From contig NZ_PGFZ01000008.1 of NCBI RefSeq assembly GCF_002923755.1, positions 230,244 to 294,243 of the forward strand: DNA of 64,000 nt. The letters are read 5' to 3'. The position numbers were made by a program, and so were the translations under genes. The stretch comes from Methylovulum psychrotolerans. Its GTDB lineage: Bacteria > Pseudomonadota > Gammaproteobacteria > Methylococcales > Methylomonadaceae. Position 1 is the first letter of the stretch; each line of letters opens with the position of its first letter. This document shows, piece by piece, positions 9,725 through 19,484 of this stretch. A model generated the notes under the pieces. It had not been told where the DNA came from. It did not search any database and worked only from the letters and a program-made list of their open reading frames with translations.

Positions 9725-10999
9725 ATGGCGAAGAAAAAATACGAATGGAGTTTTGATTGCCCCCCACCTTTAGAGCAACATAGCTTAGCAAAGCATGACA
9801 TTCTAAAAGCATATTTAATCCGCTATATTCAAACGTTAGTTTCCCATCCATCCCAAGAAGAATTAAAACTAACGTTAATTGATGGGTTTTCTGGTGGAGG
9901 TGTTTATAGCCATAATGACTCAAAAGAAATTATCTATGGTTCTCCGCTTATTATGCTGGATGCTATGGCGGAAGCAAGCGTTTCTATTAACAGAAAACGC
10001 CGCAAGCCCATTAAGTTTAATATTCACTATTTCTTTATAGATAATGATAAAAATGCCTGTATTTGCTTAAAAGAAACCTTAAAATCAAAGGGCTATGGTC
10101 ACTTAATAGGCGAGTCAATTTTTGTTCTTGAGTCTTCTTTTCAAGACAAAGCCGACACTATTATTGAATTTATTAATAAAAAAAGTCGCGCCAGACATGC
10201 TATATTTCTGCTGGATCAATACGGTTATAAAGAAGTTCCTGTTCCTTTAATTAAAAAAATCCTGTATAGCTCCCTTAAATCAGAAATTATTTTAAATTTC
10301 AATGTCGATTCGTTATTAACATACATTAGTGATAAAAAAGACTTGGCACAAACGCTACTTAATGCAATAGGCACTCCTCATGCTTTAAAAGGCCGCACGA
10401 TAGAAGATATTAAAAGCTCAACAAAAGACTGGCGACTGTATATCCAAAGCTGTCTTTACCGGGATCTGGTTTTAAACTGTGGAGCAAGTTACTACACGCG
10501 CTTTTTTATTCGCTCACCAGAGGGGCATGGTGATTATTGGTTGGTGCATTTGTCGCAACATCCAAAAGCGCGTGATGTGATGACAGAAATCCATTGGGAA
10601 AAGAATAATCATTTTATTCATTACGGTGGTGCGGGATTAGATATGTTTATGACGGGATATCTTCCGCAATTAGATAATAATTACACTAAGCAAGCCGAAT
10701 TTGATGCCCTTTATTTTGATGAAACGGCAAAAGAGAAAAGTATTGAAGAGTTAAAGCGAGACATTGTCCGTATTATCAATAACGATAGCGTCACTTTTGA
10801 AAAGTTATTTATTGTTACCTGCAATAACTCACCTGCTTCAGCAAAAATTTATAAAGAAGCAATAGCCAAATTGATTGAATATAAAGAAATTGAAGTGGTT
10901 AGCGAACAAGGGCGAAAACGCCTGTCAGCTAATTCCATAAAAGCAAGCGACATTATTACTAAACATCGCCAAAGCTCAATATTAATATTTACTTTCTAA
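9725..10999 (+). CDS. tcmP: Three-Cys-motif partner protein TcmP
   Basis: A 424-residue protein recognised as TcmP, a family defined by co-occurrence with the DUF5131 three-Cys protein encoded just upstream. Features typical of the family are an N-terminal stretch setting up LAKHDILKAYLIRYIQTL, then LIDGFSGGGVY, then FFIDNDKNACICLKETL, and FLLDQYGYKEVP. The LIDGFSGGG and FIDND blocks are reminiscent of a Rossmann-like methyltransferase fold, but that is inference and the activity is unknown. Base composition is strikingly AT-rich against the GC-rich hisC that follows. The C-terminal 90 residues read like a winged-helix segment. Confidence 0.85.
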   Translation: MAKKKYEWSFDCPPPLEQHSLAKHDILKAYLIRYIQTLVSHPSQEELKLTLIDGFSGGGVYSHNDSKEIIYGSPLIMLDAMAEASVSINRKRRKPIKFNIHYFFIDNDKNACICLKETLKSKGYGHLIGESIFVLESSFQDKADTIIEFINKKSRARHAIFLLDQYGYKEVPVPLIKKILYSSLKSEIILNFNVDSLLTYISDKKDLAQTLLNAIGTPHALKGRTIEDIKSSTKDWRLYIQSCLYRDLVLNCGASYYTRFFIRSPEGHGDYWLVHLSQHPKARDVMTEIHWEKNNHFIHYGGAGLDMFMTGYLPQLDNNYTKQAEFDALYFDETAKEKSIEELKRDIVRIINNDSVTFEKLFIVTCNNSPASAKIYKEAIAKLIEYKEIEVVSEQGRKRLSANSIKASDIITKHRQSSILIFTF

Positions 11000-11065
11000 T
11001 ACGTTGTTGCTGTTTACGTTATAGCTACACCGCTAATTATACGTCACTTGAAAAATAATTTACTC

Positions 11066-12151
11066 ATGAAATCTGTCGTTTTGTCTTCTTCTCTGTTCCG
11101 CCCCGAAATCCTCGCCCTATCCGCCTATAAAGTCGCTGATGCCAGCGGTATGGTCAAGCTCGATGCGATGGAAAATCCTTACCATTGGCCTGAGGATATT
11201 AAAGCCGCGTGGTTGGCGGAACTCCAAGATTGCCCGATTAACCGCTACCCCGACCCCGAAGCGCGGCAGTTGGCGGCGACCTTGCGGGAGGTGGAGCAAA
11301 TCCCCGCTGACTTTGATATTTTGCTGGGCAATGGTTCCGACGAGATCATCCAAATGCTTTTGATGGCCTTGCCGCCGACCGCCAGCGTTTTGGCACCTGC
11401 GCCTGGTTTTGTTATGTACAAACAACTGAGCGATAGCCTCAGCCTGCGTTACCACGCTGTCCCCCTAGTCGCCGACGGGTTTGGCTTGGATTTGCCCGCC
11501 CTGTTGGCGACTATTGCTGCGCACCAGCCGTCGGTGATTTTTCTCGCCTACCCCAACAACCCGACCGCCAACCTGTTCGACCCCGCCGCCATGATTGCCA
11601 TTATCGAAGCCGCACACGGTTTGGTGGTGATTGATGAAGCCTACGCGCCGTTTGCCCACGCCACGTTTATGGATAAACTGGCCGCTTACGATAATCTGCT
11701 GGTGATGCGCACGGTGTCTAAGTTAGGTTTGGCGGGGCTGCGCTTAGGCTATCTGGTCGGCCAGCCGAAATGGCTAGGCGAGTTGAATAAAATCCGCCTG
11801 CCTTATAACATCAACAGCCTGACCCAAATCACCGCCGACTTCGCCTTGCGCCATAAGCCCCTGTTTGACGGGCAAACTCAGCGCATTTGTGAACAACGGG
11901 CGGTGGTTATGGAACATATCAACGCCTTGCCCGGACTGTTGGCCTATCCTAGCGCGGCGAATTTTATCCTCTTTAAAACGCCCAGCGGTCAAGCCGACGC
12001 TATTTTTGCCGCGTTGAAAGCGCAGGGGGTGTTGATTAAAAACCTCAGCCCCCAAGGCGGGCTATTGGCCGACTGCCTGCGCGTTACCGTGGGTACGCCG
12101 GAAGAAAATGCGGCGTTTTTGCAGGCTTTGGGGCAGAGCCTTAAAGATTGA
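11066..12151 (+). CDS. hisC: Histidinol-phosphate aminotransferase
   Basis: PLP-dependent class I/II aminotransferase converting imidazole-acetol phosphate and glutamate to histidinol phosphate in histidine synthesis. The PLP lysine is K219 in RTVSKLGLAGLRLGYL. Also visible are LGNGSDEII, the AYPNNPTANL loop and VVIDEAYAPF. The start is placed at ATG 11066 (MKSVVLSS) rather than the TTG at 11048; this gives 361 residues, the usual length. It faces hisG across an Rpn-type gene instead of lying next to hisG and hisD, so the histidine genes are scattered here. Confidence 0.94.
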   Translation: MKSVVLSSSLFRPEILALSAYKVADASGMVKLDAMENPYHWPEDIKAAWLAELQDCPINRYPDPEARQLAATLREVEQIPADFDILLGNGSDEIIQMLLMALPPTASVLAPAPGFVMYKQLSDSLSLRYHAVPLVADGFGLDLPALLATIAAHQPSVIFLAYPNNPTANLFDPAAMIAIIEAAHGLVVIDEAYAPFAHATFMDKLAAYDNLLVMRTVSKLGLAGLRLGYLVGQPKWLGELNKIRLPYNINSLTQITADFALRHKPLFDGQTQRICEQRAVVMEHINALPGLLAYPSAANFILFKTPSGQADAIFAALKAQGVLIKNLSPQGGLLADCLRVTVGTPEENAAFLQALGQSLKD

Positions 12152-12442
12152 CTGTCTTTGGGGAAACTAAGCAATGGGTAGGGTGTATGGTCGAGCTTTT
12201 CACCCTATGCGCGTTTATGGTGTGTTGTTGCAGCTTATCGTTTGTACACGCAGTTCGGCCATTGTGCAAAGGACATTAACTTCGCGTAGCTAACCTTGAA
12301 AGTGTTTCGGGGTGAGTTGTTTTGTGCAGCTAATTAAGGTGGTTCCATTTAAGATGTTACACCTTAACACGCCGATTGTTTGGCTAAAAGCGCGTGGACA
12401 GAACAGCTAGCTTATTAAGTTCTTCCCGCAAAAAAACCTGCA

Positions 12443-13267
12443 TTAACGCTCTTCGTCAATAAATGGCAACTCACTCGCGTCCAAGCCTGTAATTTCCACG
12501 ATTTCCGTTACAGAAAAATTTCTTTGGATTAGCTGCTTGGCGACCATGATGGCCCTATTCCGTTCACCCATATCCATGCCCATATCGATGCCCCGCTCAA
12601 TGCCCTTCTTCTGCCCCAAAATAAAGCTAGGCAGTTTCTCTATCTCTATTTGTAACATTGCAAACTCCTGCTGTATGTCTAGGTGGATGTTCCGGTTACT
12701 GGCCAATATCTCCAACATGCTGAGATATTCGCGTAGCCGCTTACTGTCGTCTTGGGTAAGGGCGATCAGCTTGGTGATGATGTCATGGATGACGGTTTTT
12801 GCGTCGGTACCCTGCAAATCGCACAACAAAGCCAGCACGATGGCATCAGGGCTGTTTTGGGTAATGAAAAACCGATAATCCATCTCGTGCATATCCAGCA
12901 CCGTATAGCGGTAGTGCAACTGCGGGGTTTGGATATGGCCTGGCATCGCTAACGCGGACTTGCCGATGTACAGCAAATATTGGCAAACTTCCTCGCCCGG
13001 ATGGCACAGCCTAATGTCGGTCAGATACCGCAACATCCTATCCGGCATATCTTTTTGGTTTTGATTTTGGATTTCGATATGCAGGATGAAGGTTTTGCCG
13101 CTGTGGTCGCTGACCCGCGCCAGCAAATCTGCCCGCCTGTCTTCCAGGCGTTGCTGCTCGGTTTCTATCAGTTCGGCCGCCGCCAAGGGCAAATTAAAGA
13201 TATACGTCGCCACATCCACGAGGATGCGCTTAAAAATCTGCTTGGAGATAATGTCTTTTTGCCCCAT
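12443..13267 (-). CDS. Rpn family recombination-promoting nuclease / putative transposase-like protein
   Basis: A 274-residue protein of the Rpn/YhgA-like group, which carries a PD-(D/E)XK nuclease core. Core residues visible are RRADLLARV followed by FILHIEIQNQNQ (the E-x-Q/K signature), then DMPDRMLRYLTDI. The C-terminus has the usual repetitive linker (GIERGIDMGMDMGERN) before a small helical domain ending ITGLDASEL. E. coli Rpn proteins promote RecA-independent recombination and are linked to mobile DNA. It sits between two convergent histidine genes, and no terminal inverted repeats or target duplication are visible around it, so it is not a standard insertion sequence. Confidence 0.85.
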   Translation of the reverse strand: MGQKDIISKQIFKRILVDVATYIFNLPLAAAELIETEQQRLEDRRADLLARVSDHSGKTFILHIEIQNQNQKDMPDRMLRYLTDIRLCHPGEEVCQYLLYIGKSALAMPGHIQTPQLHYRYTVLDMHEMDYRFFITQNSPDAIVLALLCDLQGTDAKTVIHDIITKLIALTQDDSKRLREYLSMLEILASNRNIHLDIQQEFAMLQIEIEKLPSFILGQKKGIERGIDMGMDMGERNRAIMVAKQLIQRNFSVTEIVEITGLDASELPFIDEER

Positions 13268-13344
13268 GCCTTACTCTATCGATAACCTTTGATTAAACGA
13301 CTAAAATCCACCCTTCCAACTTGGCAGCGGCGTACCGTTAACGC

Positions 13345-13974
13345 TTAAACCCGTTGCGCCAGGGTCTTCTCAAACTGCGCCAACAACTGGGCAATATCGG
13401 CATTCTTCATTTTCATCGCGGCCTTATTGACCACCAAGCGCGAGCTAATGTTCATAATCAGTTCGCGCGGCTCCAAGTCGTTGGCTTTTAAGGTGTTGCC
13501 GGTATCGACCAAATCGACGATACAATCGGCGAGGCCGACCAGCGGGGCGAGTTCCATCGAACCGTATAACTTAATAATCTCCGCCTGAATCCCTAAACTG
13601 GCAAAATAACTTTGCGCGGTTTTGACATACTTGGTGGCGACGCGCACCCGTCCGGTAATCGGCGGCGCGTCCTTGTGGGCGGCAGTCATCAGGCGGCAAC
13701 GGGCGATGTTCAGGTCGAGCGGCTCGTATAAGGCTTCCGTGCCGTGTTCGAGCAGCACGTCTTTACCCGCTATGCCTAGGTCAGCCGCGCCGTATTCGAC
13801 AAAGGTCGGCACGTCGGTGGCGCGGATAATGACCAACTGCACATCGGGGCGGGTGGTTTGTAAAATCAATTTGCGGCAAGTGGTAGGGTCATCGGTCGGT
13901 ACGATACCCGCCTCCGCCAAAAACGGCAGGGCTTCTTCGTAAATACGGCCTTTGGATACGGCAATCGTCAGCAT
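13345..13974 (-). CDS. hisG: ATP phosphoribosyltransferase, short form
   Basis: Catalyses the first committed step of histidine synthesis, joining ATP and PRPP. At 209 residues it is the short HisG form, which lacks the regulatory C-terminal domain and needs the HisZ regulatory subunit; hisZ is not in this window. It begins with the typical [18 protein letters not shown] and has the PRPP-loop-like [16 protein letters not shown]. It lies 11 bp downstream of murA in the same minus-strand operon, as in many beta- and gammaproteobacteria. hisC and hisD, usually next, are elsewhere. Confidence 0.95.
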   Translation of the reverse strand: MLTIAVSKGRIYEEALPFLAEAGIVPTDDPTTCRKLILQTTRPDVQLVIIRATDVPTFVEYGAADLGIAGKDVLLEHGTEALYEPLDLNIARCRLMTAAHKDAPPITGRVRVATKYVKTAQSYFASLGIQAEIIKLYGSMELAPLVGLADCIVDLVDTGNTLKANDLEPRELIMNISSRLVVNKAAMKMKNADIAQLLAQFEKTLAQRV

Positions 13975-13985
13975 GGGGCAACCTT

Positions 13986-15284
<1,299 letters not shown>

Positions 15285-15296
15285 TTAAATCAGCAC

Positions 15297-15605
15297 TCAG
15301 GCTGACGGGTGAAATAATAGTGTGTCTTCCAAGCCGCTCAGCTTGGCAAGGTTAAGCAACTGCTGGGGGATTTGGGCAAAACTCAGCAGGGTCTGGTGGC
15401 GGTGGGCGTATTTCGCCCATTCGATCAGCAACGCCAGTCCGGCACTGTCGGCATTAGCGACCCGGCTCAGATCGATGGTGATGGGTTGGCCTGCCTGTAA
15501 AAAGGCCAAGGGCTGCCCGGCATTTTTATCCAAACTGGCGAAAGTCAAATCACCGTCGATGAGGATAGGGCCACCACCTTGGTCAAGAATCTGCAAGCCG
15601 CTCAC
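15297..15605 (-). CDS. mlaB: STAS-domain lipid-asymmetry protein MlaB
   Basis: Small (102 residues) STAS-domain protein, the cytoplasmic regulatory subunit of the MlaFEDB ABC complex that moves phospholipid between the two envelope membranes. The STAS signature ITIDLSRVANADSAGLALLIEW is present. The start is GTG at 15605, overlapping the mlaD stop by 4 bases (GTGA), which indicates translational coupling. It lies 45 bp upstream of murA. In the usual order mlaC would lie between mlaD and mlaB, and it is missing here. Confidence 0.88.
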   Translation of the reverse strand: MSGLQILDQGGGPILIDGDLTFASLDKNAGQPLAFLQAGQPITIDLSRVANADSAGLALLIEWAKYAHRHQTLLSFAQIPQQLLNLAKLSGLEDTLLFHPSA

Positions 15606-16069
15606 TTTTTTTCTTCCGCCGCTTTAAACAAAAATTGCCCAATCGCCTTTTCTAAAATAATGGCGGGTTGGGTAATGTCGATAGTGCCGTTATCTTTTAA
15701 AAACGTCTCCGAGCCGCCCGGCTCTAGGCTGACGTATTGCTCTCCCAACAGTCCGGCAGTAAAGACGCTGGCGGTGGTATCGTCGGGTAAGGTGTTATAT
15801 TGCGATTCAATCTGTAAGACCACAACCGACTGGTAGGTTTTCGGGTCAAAGCTGATGCTGCTGACTTGGCCGATCTTCACCCCGGCGGCGGATACTGGGG
15901 ATTTGACTTTTAAGCCGCCGGAATTGTCAAAGCGGGCGGTCACGGTATAAGTGGCTTTCTGCGTGAATGAGCTTAAGTTACTGACTTGGAAGCTGAGAAA
16001 AAACAGCCCGGCAATCCCGGCCGCGACAAAAAGTCCGACTAGGGTGTCTTGGGTATTGGTGTGCTGCAT
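15602..16069 (-). CDS. mlaD: Outer-membrane lipid-asymmetry MCE protein MlaD
   Basis: MCE-domain substrate-binding protein of the Mla phospholipid transporter. It is anchored in the inner membrane by one N-terminal helix (TLVGLFVAAGIAGLFFLSFQV) with the MCE domain in the periplasm. MCE hallmarks are ARFDNSGGLKVKSPVSAAGVKIG and LLGEQYVSLEPGG. The start is placed at ATG 16069 (MQHTNTQDT), one base after the mlaE stop; this gives 155 residues, the normal size. A longer frame to 16111 would run into mlaE. Confidence 0.94.
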   Translation of the reverse strand: MQHTNTQDTLVGLFVAAGIAGLFFLSFQVSNLSSFTQKATYTVTARFDNSGGLKVKSPVSAAGVKIGQVSSISFDPKTYQSVVVLQIESQYNTLPDDTTASVFTAGLLGEQYVSLEPGGSETFLKDNGTIDITQPAIILEKAIGQFLFKAAEEKK

Positions 16070-16070
16070 G

Positions 16071-16853
16071 TTAATTGTCTCCAAACATGAGAGCGGTAAG
16101 AATAAAATCAAGCCCTAAAATACTGAATGCGGAATTGACCACGGTACGCGTAGTGGCGCGGCTAACCCCTTCCGAAGTCGGCAGAGTGTCGTAACCTTCA
16201 AATAACGCGATCCAAGATGTTACCCAGCCAAACACCACGCTTTTGATGACCCCATTAACAATGTCGTCCCAAAAATCAATGCTGGCCTGCATTTGTGACC
16301 AATACGCCCCCTCATCGACCCCTAACAGGCCGGAGCCGATCATCTGGCCGCCGACCACCCCGACGGCGCTGAATAAGGCTGTCAGTAATGGCATGGCCAA
16401 ACAGCCCGCTAAAAAGCGTGGCGAAATGATGCGTTTAATCGGGTCAACCGCCATCATTTCCATGCCGGAAAGCTGCTCGGTCGCCTTCATCAGGCCGATT
16501 TCCGCTGTCAGTGCCGACCCGGCCCGGCCTGCAAACAACAGTGCCGATACCACCGGCCCCAATTCGCGCACCAACGACGCGGCGACCATTACCCCTAAGG
16601 TGGCTTCCGCGCCAAAATCGGACAGGATATTATAGCCTTGCAGACCTAAGACCATGCCGACAAACAGGCCGGAAATGGTAATAATCAAAAACGATAATAC
16701 CCCGACCGAATAGAGCTGGTTAAGCAATAAGCGCGGCCTGAGCAATACACTGGGGATGCCCGCCAAGGTTTGCAATAAAAAAAACGTCGCCCGCCCCAGC
16801 TTGGTAAAGGAGGAGCGGGTGGACTTACCCAAATTCTGTAGAAAGTACGTCAT
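16071..16853 (-). CDS. mlaE: Lipid-asymmetry ABC permease MlaE
   Basis: Inner-membrane permease of the Mla phospholipid transporter, 260 residues with about five to six membrane segments. Conserved family segments are visible: [17 protein letters not shown], then [17 protein letters not shown], then [17 protein letters not shown] (the coupling region to the ATPase) and [18 protein letters not shown]. It is first in the mlaE-mlaD-mlaB-murA-hisG run. The ATPase gene mlaF, normally directly upstream, is absent; that side is a 549-base non-coding stretch. Confidence 0.95.
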   Translation of the reverse strand: MTYFLQNLGKSTRSSFTKLGRATFFLLQTLAGIPSVLLRPRLLLNQLYSVGVLSFLIITISGLFVGMVLGLQGYNILSDFGAEATLGVMVAASLVRELGPVVSALLFAGRAGSALTAEIGLMKATEQLSGMEMMAVDPIKRIISPRFLAGCLAMPLLTALFSAVGVVGGQMIGSGLLGVDEGAYWSQMQASIDFWDDIVNGVIKSVVFGWVTSWIALFEGYDTLPTSEGVSRATTRTVVNSAFSILGLDFILTALMFGDN

Positions 16854-17057
16854 GATTGAATGGCTGATGGTGGCTGTACTGTCGATATTACGTTGATCTT
16901 GTCGGCAAAATCACAAGACTTGCCCTGACTAACGCCCTGCTTTACGGCTTGGCGCAGCCCCCGTCGTGTCGGTCGGGTAAAAACCGCCCGTGAATCGTAT
17001 AGTGACCCACGATTATACATTATTTCATAAAAGGGCTGGGTTTCTGATGAAAAGAGA

Positions 17058-17122
17058 TAACATAGCGGATTTTTTTGCAGCTATTTATTTGCCACATAGC
17101 TGCCAAAAAATCCGCTATGTTA
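17058..17122. repeat. Long near-perfect inverted repeat
   Basis: Arms of 27 bases (17058-17084 and 17096-17122) match with one mismatch around an 11-base loop. The left arm reads TAACATAGCGGATTTTTTTG onward, the right arm its complement. It lies about 200 bases upstream of mlaE and downstream of the amidohydrolase gene. It could act as a terminator-like structure or be a mobile palindrome. Confidence 0.85.
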
Positions 17123-17170
17123 CCTCACCATGGGTGGGGGGCTATCAGATGTGGCTTGCCGAATAACAGC

Positions 17171-17357
17171 TATACTCTGAACGGTCAAGTTTTCGGTTAA
17201 TCCGTTCATGGTGAGCCCGTCCCACAGGGACTTCCGCTGGTCGCCGAACCATGGGCGGATTAACCGTCCAGCCTTCGACAGGCTCCCCCACAAGGGGGGT
17301 CTGGGGACAGGCGAACGGTTAATCCTAAAAACCGAAAACTTGACCGTTTGAAGTATA
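17171..17357. repeat. MITE-like palindromic element, long copy
   Basis: The ends form a long inverted repeat. The left side has CGGTCAAGTTTTCGGTTAAT and the right side CGAAAACTTGACCG, with tips reading TATACTCTGAA and TTGAAGTATA. The centre contains a second nested pair (TCCGTTCATGG / CCATGGGCGGA). A compact copy of the same ends without the central part lies at 59526-59589, so this is a dispersed element family. Confidence 0.8.
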
Positions 17358-17402
17358 TGTCCGTTTTAGTTATCCCCAAAATCCCCATTCGGCCCAAGCA
17401 AT

Positions 17403-18668
17403 TTACACAACCCCTACGTCTTGCGGCGCAGAAAAAAACTGCCGTGTAGCAAAAACACTATCCCCAAAGCGTTTGCCTTGCCAACTTAAATGGCGTTTTA
17501 ACACAAAATCAAAGCGTAGGGCATGGTAGTCTTGCAGGGCTTCTAACGGGGCCACTGCCGTTTCCGGCAACAGGCCTTCGTGGGCAAAATCGCGGGCGGA
17601 GATGAGGGGCAGTACCGCTGGCAAGGGGTAGTCTGAGCCATATAACAGGCGGCTATGCCAAGCGGTCTCGGTCAGTAAGGTTTTTAGCACGTTAATATCG
17701 CGGTTAAGCATGGTGATGGCGGAGATGTCGCCGAATAAGCGGCCTTGCCATTGCGGTTCCGCCATCAGCTTGGCGAAACAGTCAAAACTTCTGACGGTTT
17801 TGCCGTTGTCGTCGGTATCGTTACCGATGCTGGCGCAATGCGCGACCACTACCCTCACTCCGGCATCTAAGGCTCGGCGCAAGCGCAAGGGGTTGCCGAA
17901 TGCGGCCTGAGCCGCACCGTGCATGGCTTTTTCTTCGCCGCCGTGGCTAATGATGGGGATGTTAAGCTGTGCCGCCGCCCGATAAAATCGCCCGCATTGC
18001 GGTGAGGCCGGATCAATCGCCATAGCGGACGGCAACCATTTGACCGCCCGCGCCCCGTGCGCGACGGCATCCGCCAACACTTCCACACAATCGGCACGGT
18101 AGGGATGGATGCTGGCGACCCATTCAAAGCTATCGGGGTAGAGCTGCGCCAGTTTTTGCGCATACGCGTTGGGGACAAAATAGGCGGTATGGGCATCATC
18201 CGGTTCACCGCTGGCCCCGTGCGCCTTATCAAACGCATACAGCAATACTTTCGCGCCCTTCGGCAGGCTCGCCATTAAAGCCCGCAGCCGCGTGACAAAC
18301 GCTTCGTCTTGATGCCCCGGCGTTTCGGCACAAGCGGCATTGGCAAAAGTCCGCTGTTGCAAGTATTGCCAGGGATGCCAAAACGGCGACTGTAAATCGG
18401 GGCTTAGGCTAATGCCGCTGCCCCCGTCACCGGAGCCGACGATATGGGCATGGCAATCCCACCAATCGACCGGGTTAATGCCTTGCCATGCCGCTTGTTC
18501 TAACGCGCTGGCTGGGCTTGCCGCCGGGTCTAGGCAGTGGTTTTTCAGGCGTAGCCAGTCCGCATGTAGCGGCTGGCTGGCGGCGACGCTAAGGCCTGTG
18601 GCGGCTAGGCGGAGAAAATGGCGGCGGCTGAGCGTAGGGGTAAAAAGCGGGCTTGGGGTGGGCGGCAT
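17403..18668 (-). CDS. Exported amidohydrolase (amidohydrolase_2-like)
   Basis: A 421-residue metal-dependent hydrolase with a Tat-like signal peptide (SRRHFLRLAATGLSVAAS), suggesting export of a folded metalloenzyme to the periplasm. The TIM-barrel metal motifs are present in order: WDCHAHIVGSG near residue 70, IISHGGEE in the middle, VVVAHCAS, and LLYGSDYPLPAVLPL near the C-terminus. The substrate is unknown; related proteins act as decarboxylases or lactonases. It is transcribed away from the siderophore locus, and its promoter region (18669-18850) is shared with the Fur-box-bearing promoter of the sigma factor gene, so it may also be iron-regulated. Confidence 0.8.
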   Translation of the reverse strand: MPPTPSPLFTPTLSRRHFLRLAATGLSVAASQPLHADWLRLKNHCLDPAASPASALEQAAWQGINPVDWWDCHAHIVGSGDGGSGISLSPDLQSPFWHPWQYLQQRTFANAACAETPGHQDEAFVTRLRALMASLPKGAKVLLYAFDKAHGASGEPDDAHTAYFVPNAYAQKLAQLYPDSFEWVASIHPYRADCVEVLADAVAHGARAVKWLPSAMAIDPASPQCGRFYRAAAQLNIPIISHGGEEKAMHGAAQAAFGNPLRLRRALDAGVRVVVAHCASIGNDTDDNGKTVRSFDCFAKLMAEPQWQGRLFGDISAITMLNRDINVLKTLLTETAWHSRLLYGSDYPLPAVLPLISARDFAHEGLLPETAVAPLEALQDYHALRFDFVLKRHLSWQGKRFGDSVFATRQFFSAPQDVGVV

Positions 18669-18812
18669 AAACGGTTAGGTTTGGTGGACGGCGGAACGCT
18701 ATACCTTACGGTACTGGCATCAATAAATCCACCCGTTATTTTATGCCCATAGCAAGTGCTGTTGGGCAAATTGGCGGGAAAACATTGCCAATACGTCATA
18801 GTCAATAATATA

Positions 18813-18831
18813 ATTGATAATCATTATCAAT
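18813..18831. promoter_or_regulatory. Fur box upstream of the ECF sigma gene
   Basis: ATTGATAATCATTATCAAT is a near-perfect match to the GATAATGATAATCATTATC ferric-uptake-regulator operator. It lies 20-38 bases upstream of the sigma factor GTG start. It predicts repression by Fe-Fur when iron is plentiful, for the sigma gene and perhaps for the divergent amidohydrolase. Confidence 0.85.
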
Positions 18832-18850
18832 AACGCCTTTATTTACTACC

Positions 18851-19336
18851 GTGCTAGAACATCATTATCACGAATTGTTAAATTATCTGCTCCGTATTAC
18901 CGGCAACCGCGACACAGCAGCAGATATTGCCCAAGAGGCGTTTGTGCGGGTGTTGGAAGCCCAGGCCGCCAAGCCGGAAACCCAAATCCGGGAGCCGCGT
19001 GCTTGGCTGTTTAAAACCGCCAAAAATATCGTCATTGACCGCTATCGGCAAGAAACGGTACGCGGCTATGATAATGTTGACGAAATCGGCTTGCTGGCTT
19101 CAGAAGCCTGTGATCCGGTAACGGTTATCGCTGGGCAACAAGCCGCCGAGGCGGTATTGCAAATCATTGCCCAGTTACCGCCGCGCTGTAAAGAGGCTTT
19201 TGTGCTCTATAAGTTAGTCGGTTTACCGCAAGCCACCATCGCCGTGCGTATGGGCATATCGGCCAATATGGTCGAAAAACATATCAATACGGGGATGCTG
19301 GCTTGTAAGAATTGCCCTTATGCGCGAGAAGATTAG
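18851..19336 (+). CDS. FecI-type ECF RNA polymerase sigma factor
   Basis: A 161-residue extracytoplasmic-function sigma factor of the iron-starvation (FecI/PvdS-like) type. Region 2 covers about residues 5-75 (RDTAADIAQEAFVRVLEA, then PRAWLFKTAKNIVIDRYR). Region 4 covers about 105-155 (LPPRCKEAFVLYKLVGLPQA, then MVEKHINTGMLAC). It starts at GTG 18851 just after a strong Fur box and is followed by the TonB receptor. No FecR-type anti-sigma/transducer gene lies next to it, so it is probably controlled mainly by Fur, as for stand-alone PvdS-like factors. Confidence 0.9.
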   Translation: MLEHHYHELLNYLLRITGNRDTAADIAQEAFVRVLEAQAAKPETQIREPRAWLFKTAKNIVIDRYRQETVRGYDNVDEIGLLASEACDPVTVIAGQQAAEAVLQIIAQLPPRCKEAFVLYKLVGLPQATIAVRMGISANMVEKHINTGMLACKNCPYARED

Positions 19337-19446
19337 GGCTTATCGCTTATCGCTGATGATTTTGCCTTTGCCTTCCGGCCTTAGCCCCACCCGCAAAAAA
19401 TTATTTTCCCCGCCATATCAGGATTAGCCATTGCCATGCGTCTACA

Positions 19447-19465
19447 AATGAGAACGATTATCATT
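19447..19465. promoter_or_regulatory. Fur box upstream of the TonB-dependent receptor
   Basis: AATGAGAACGATTATCATT matches the Fur operator consensus closely. It ends 19 bases before the receptor ATG at 19485. A ribosome-binding site (TTGGAGAC) lies between. It indicates direct iron control of the receptor in addition to the sigma factor. Confidence 0.78.
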
Positions 19466-19484
19466 TCTTATTGGAGACAAGCAG

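Larger units (their letters stand above)
16854..17402. other. Intergenic region with two large palindromes
   Basis: A 549-base non-coding gap between the amidohydrolase 3' end and the mlaE start. It must contain the promoter of the mla-murA operon. It carries a long near-perfect hairpin (17058-17122) and a MITE-like element (17171-17357). No remnant of mlaF was recognised. Confidence 0.7.

Noticed and set aside
8968..10999. Prophage remnant, because of the Gp37/Gp68-like gene
   Set aside because: No integrase, capsid, tail or lysis gene lies nearby; DUF5131 proteins are often chromosomal with TcmP.
12443..13267. Rpn-type gene as part of an insertion sequence
   Set aside because: No terminal inverted repeats or target duplications are visible on either side, and the family is not a conventional transposase.
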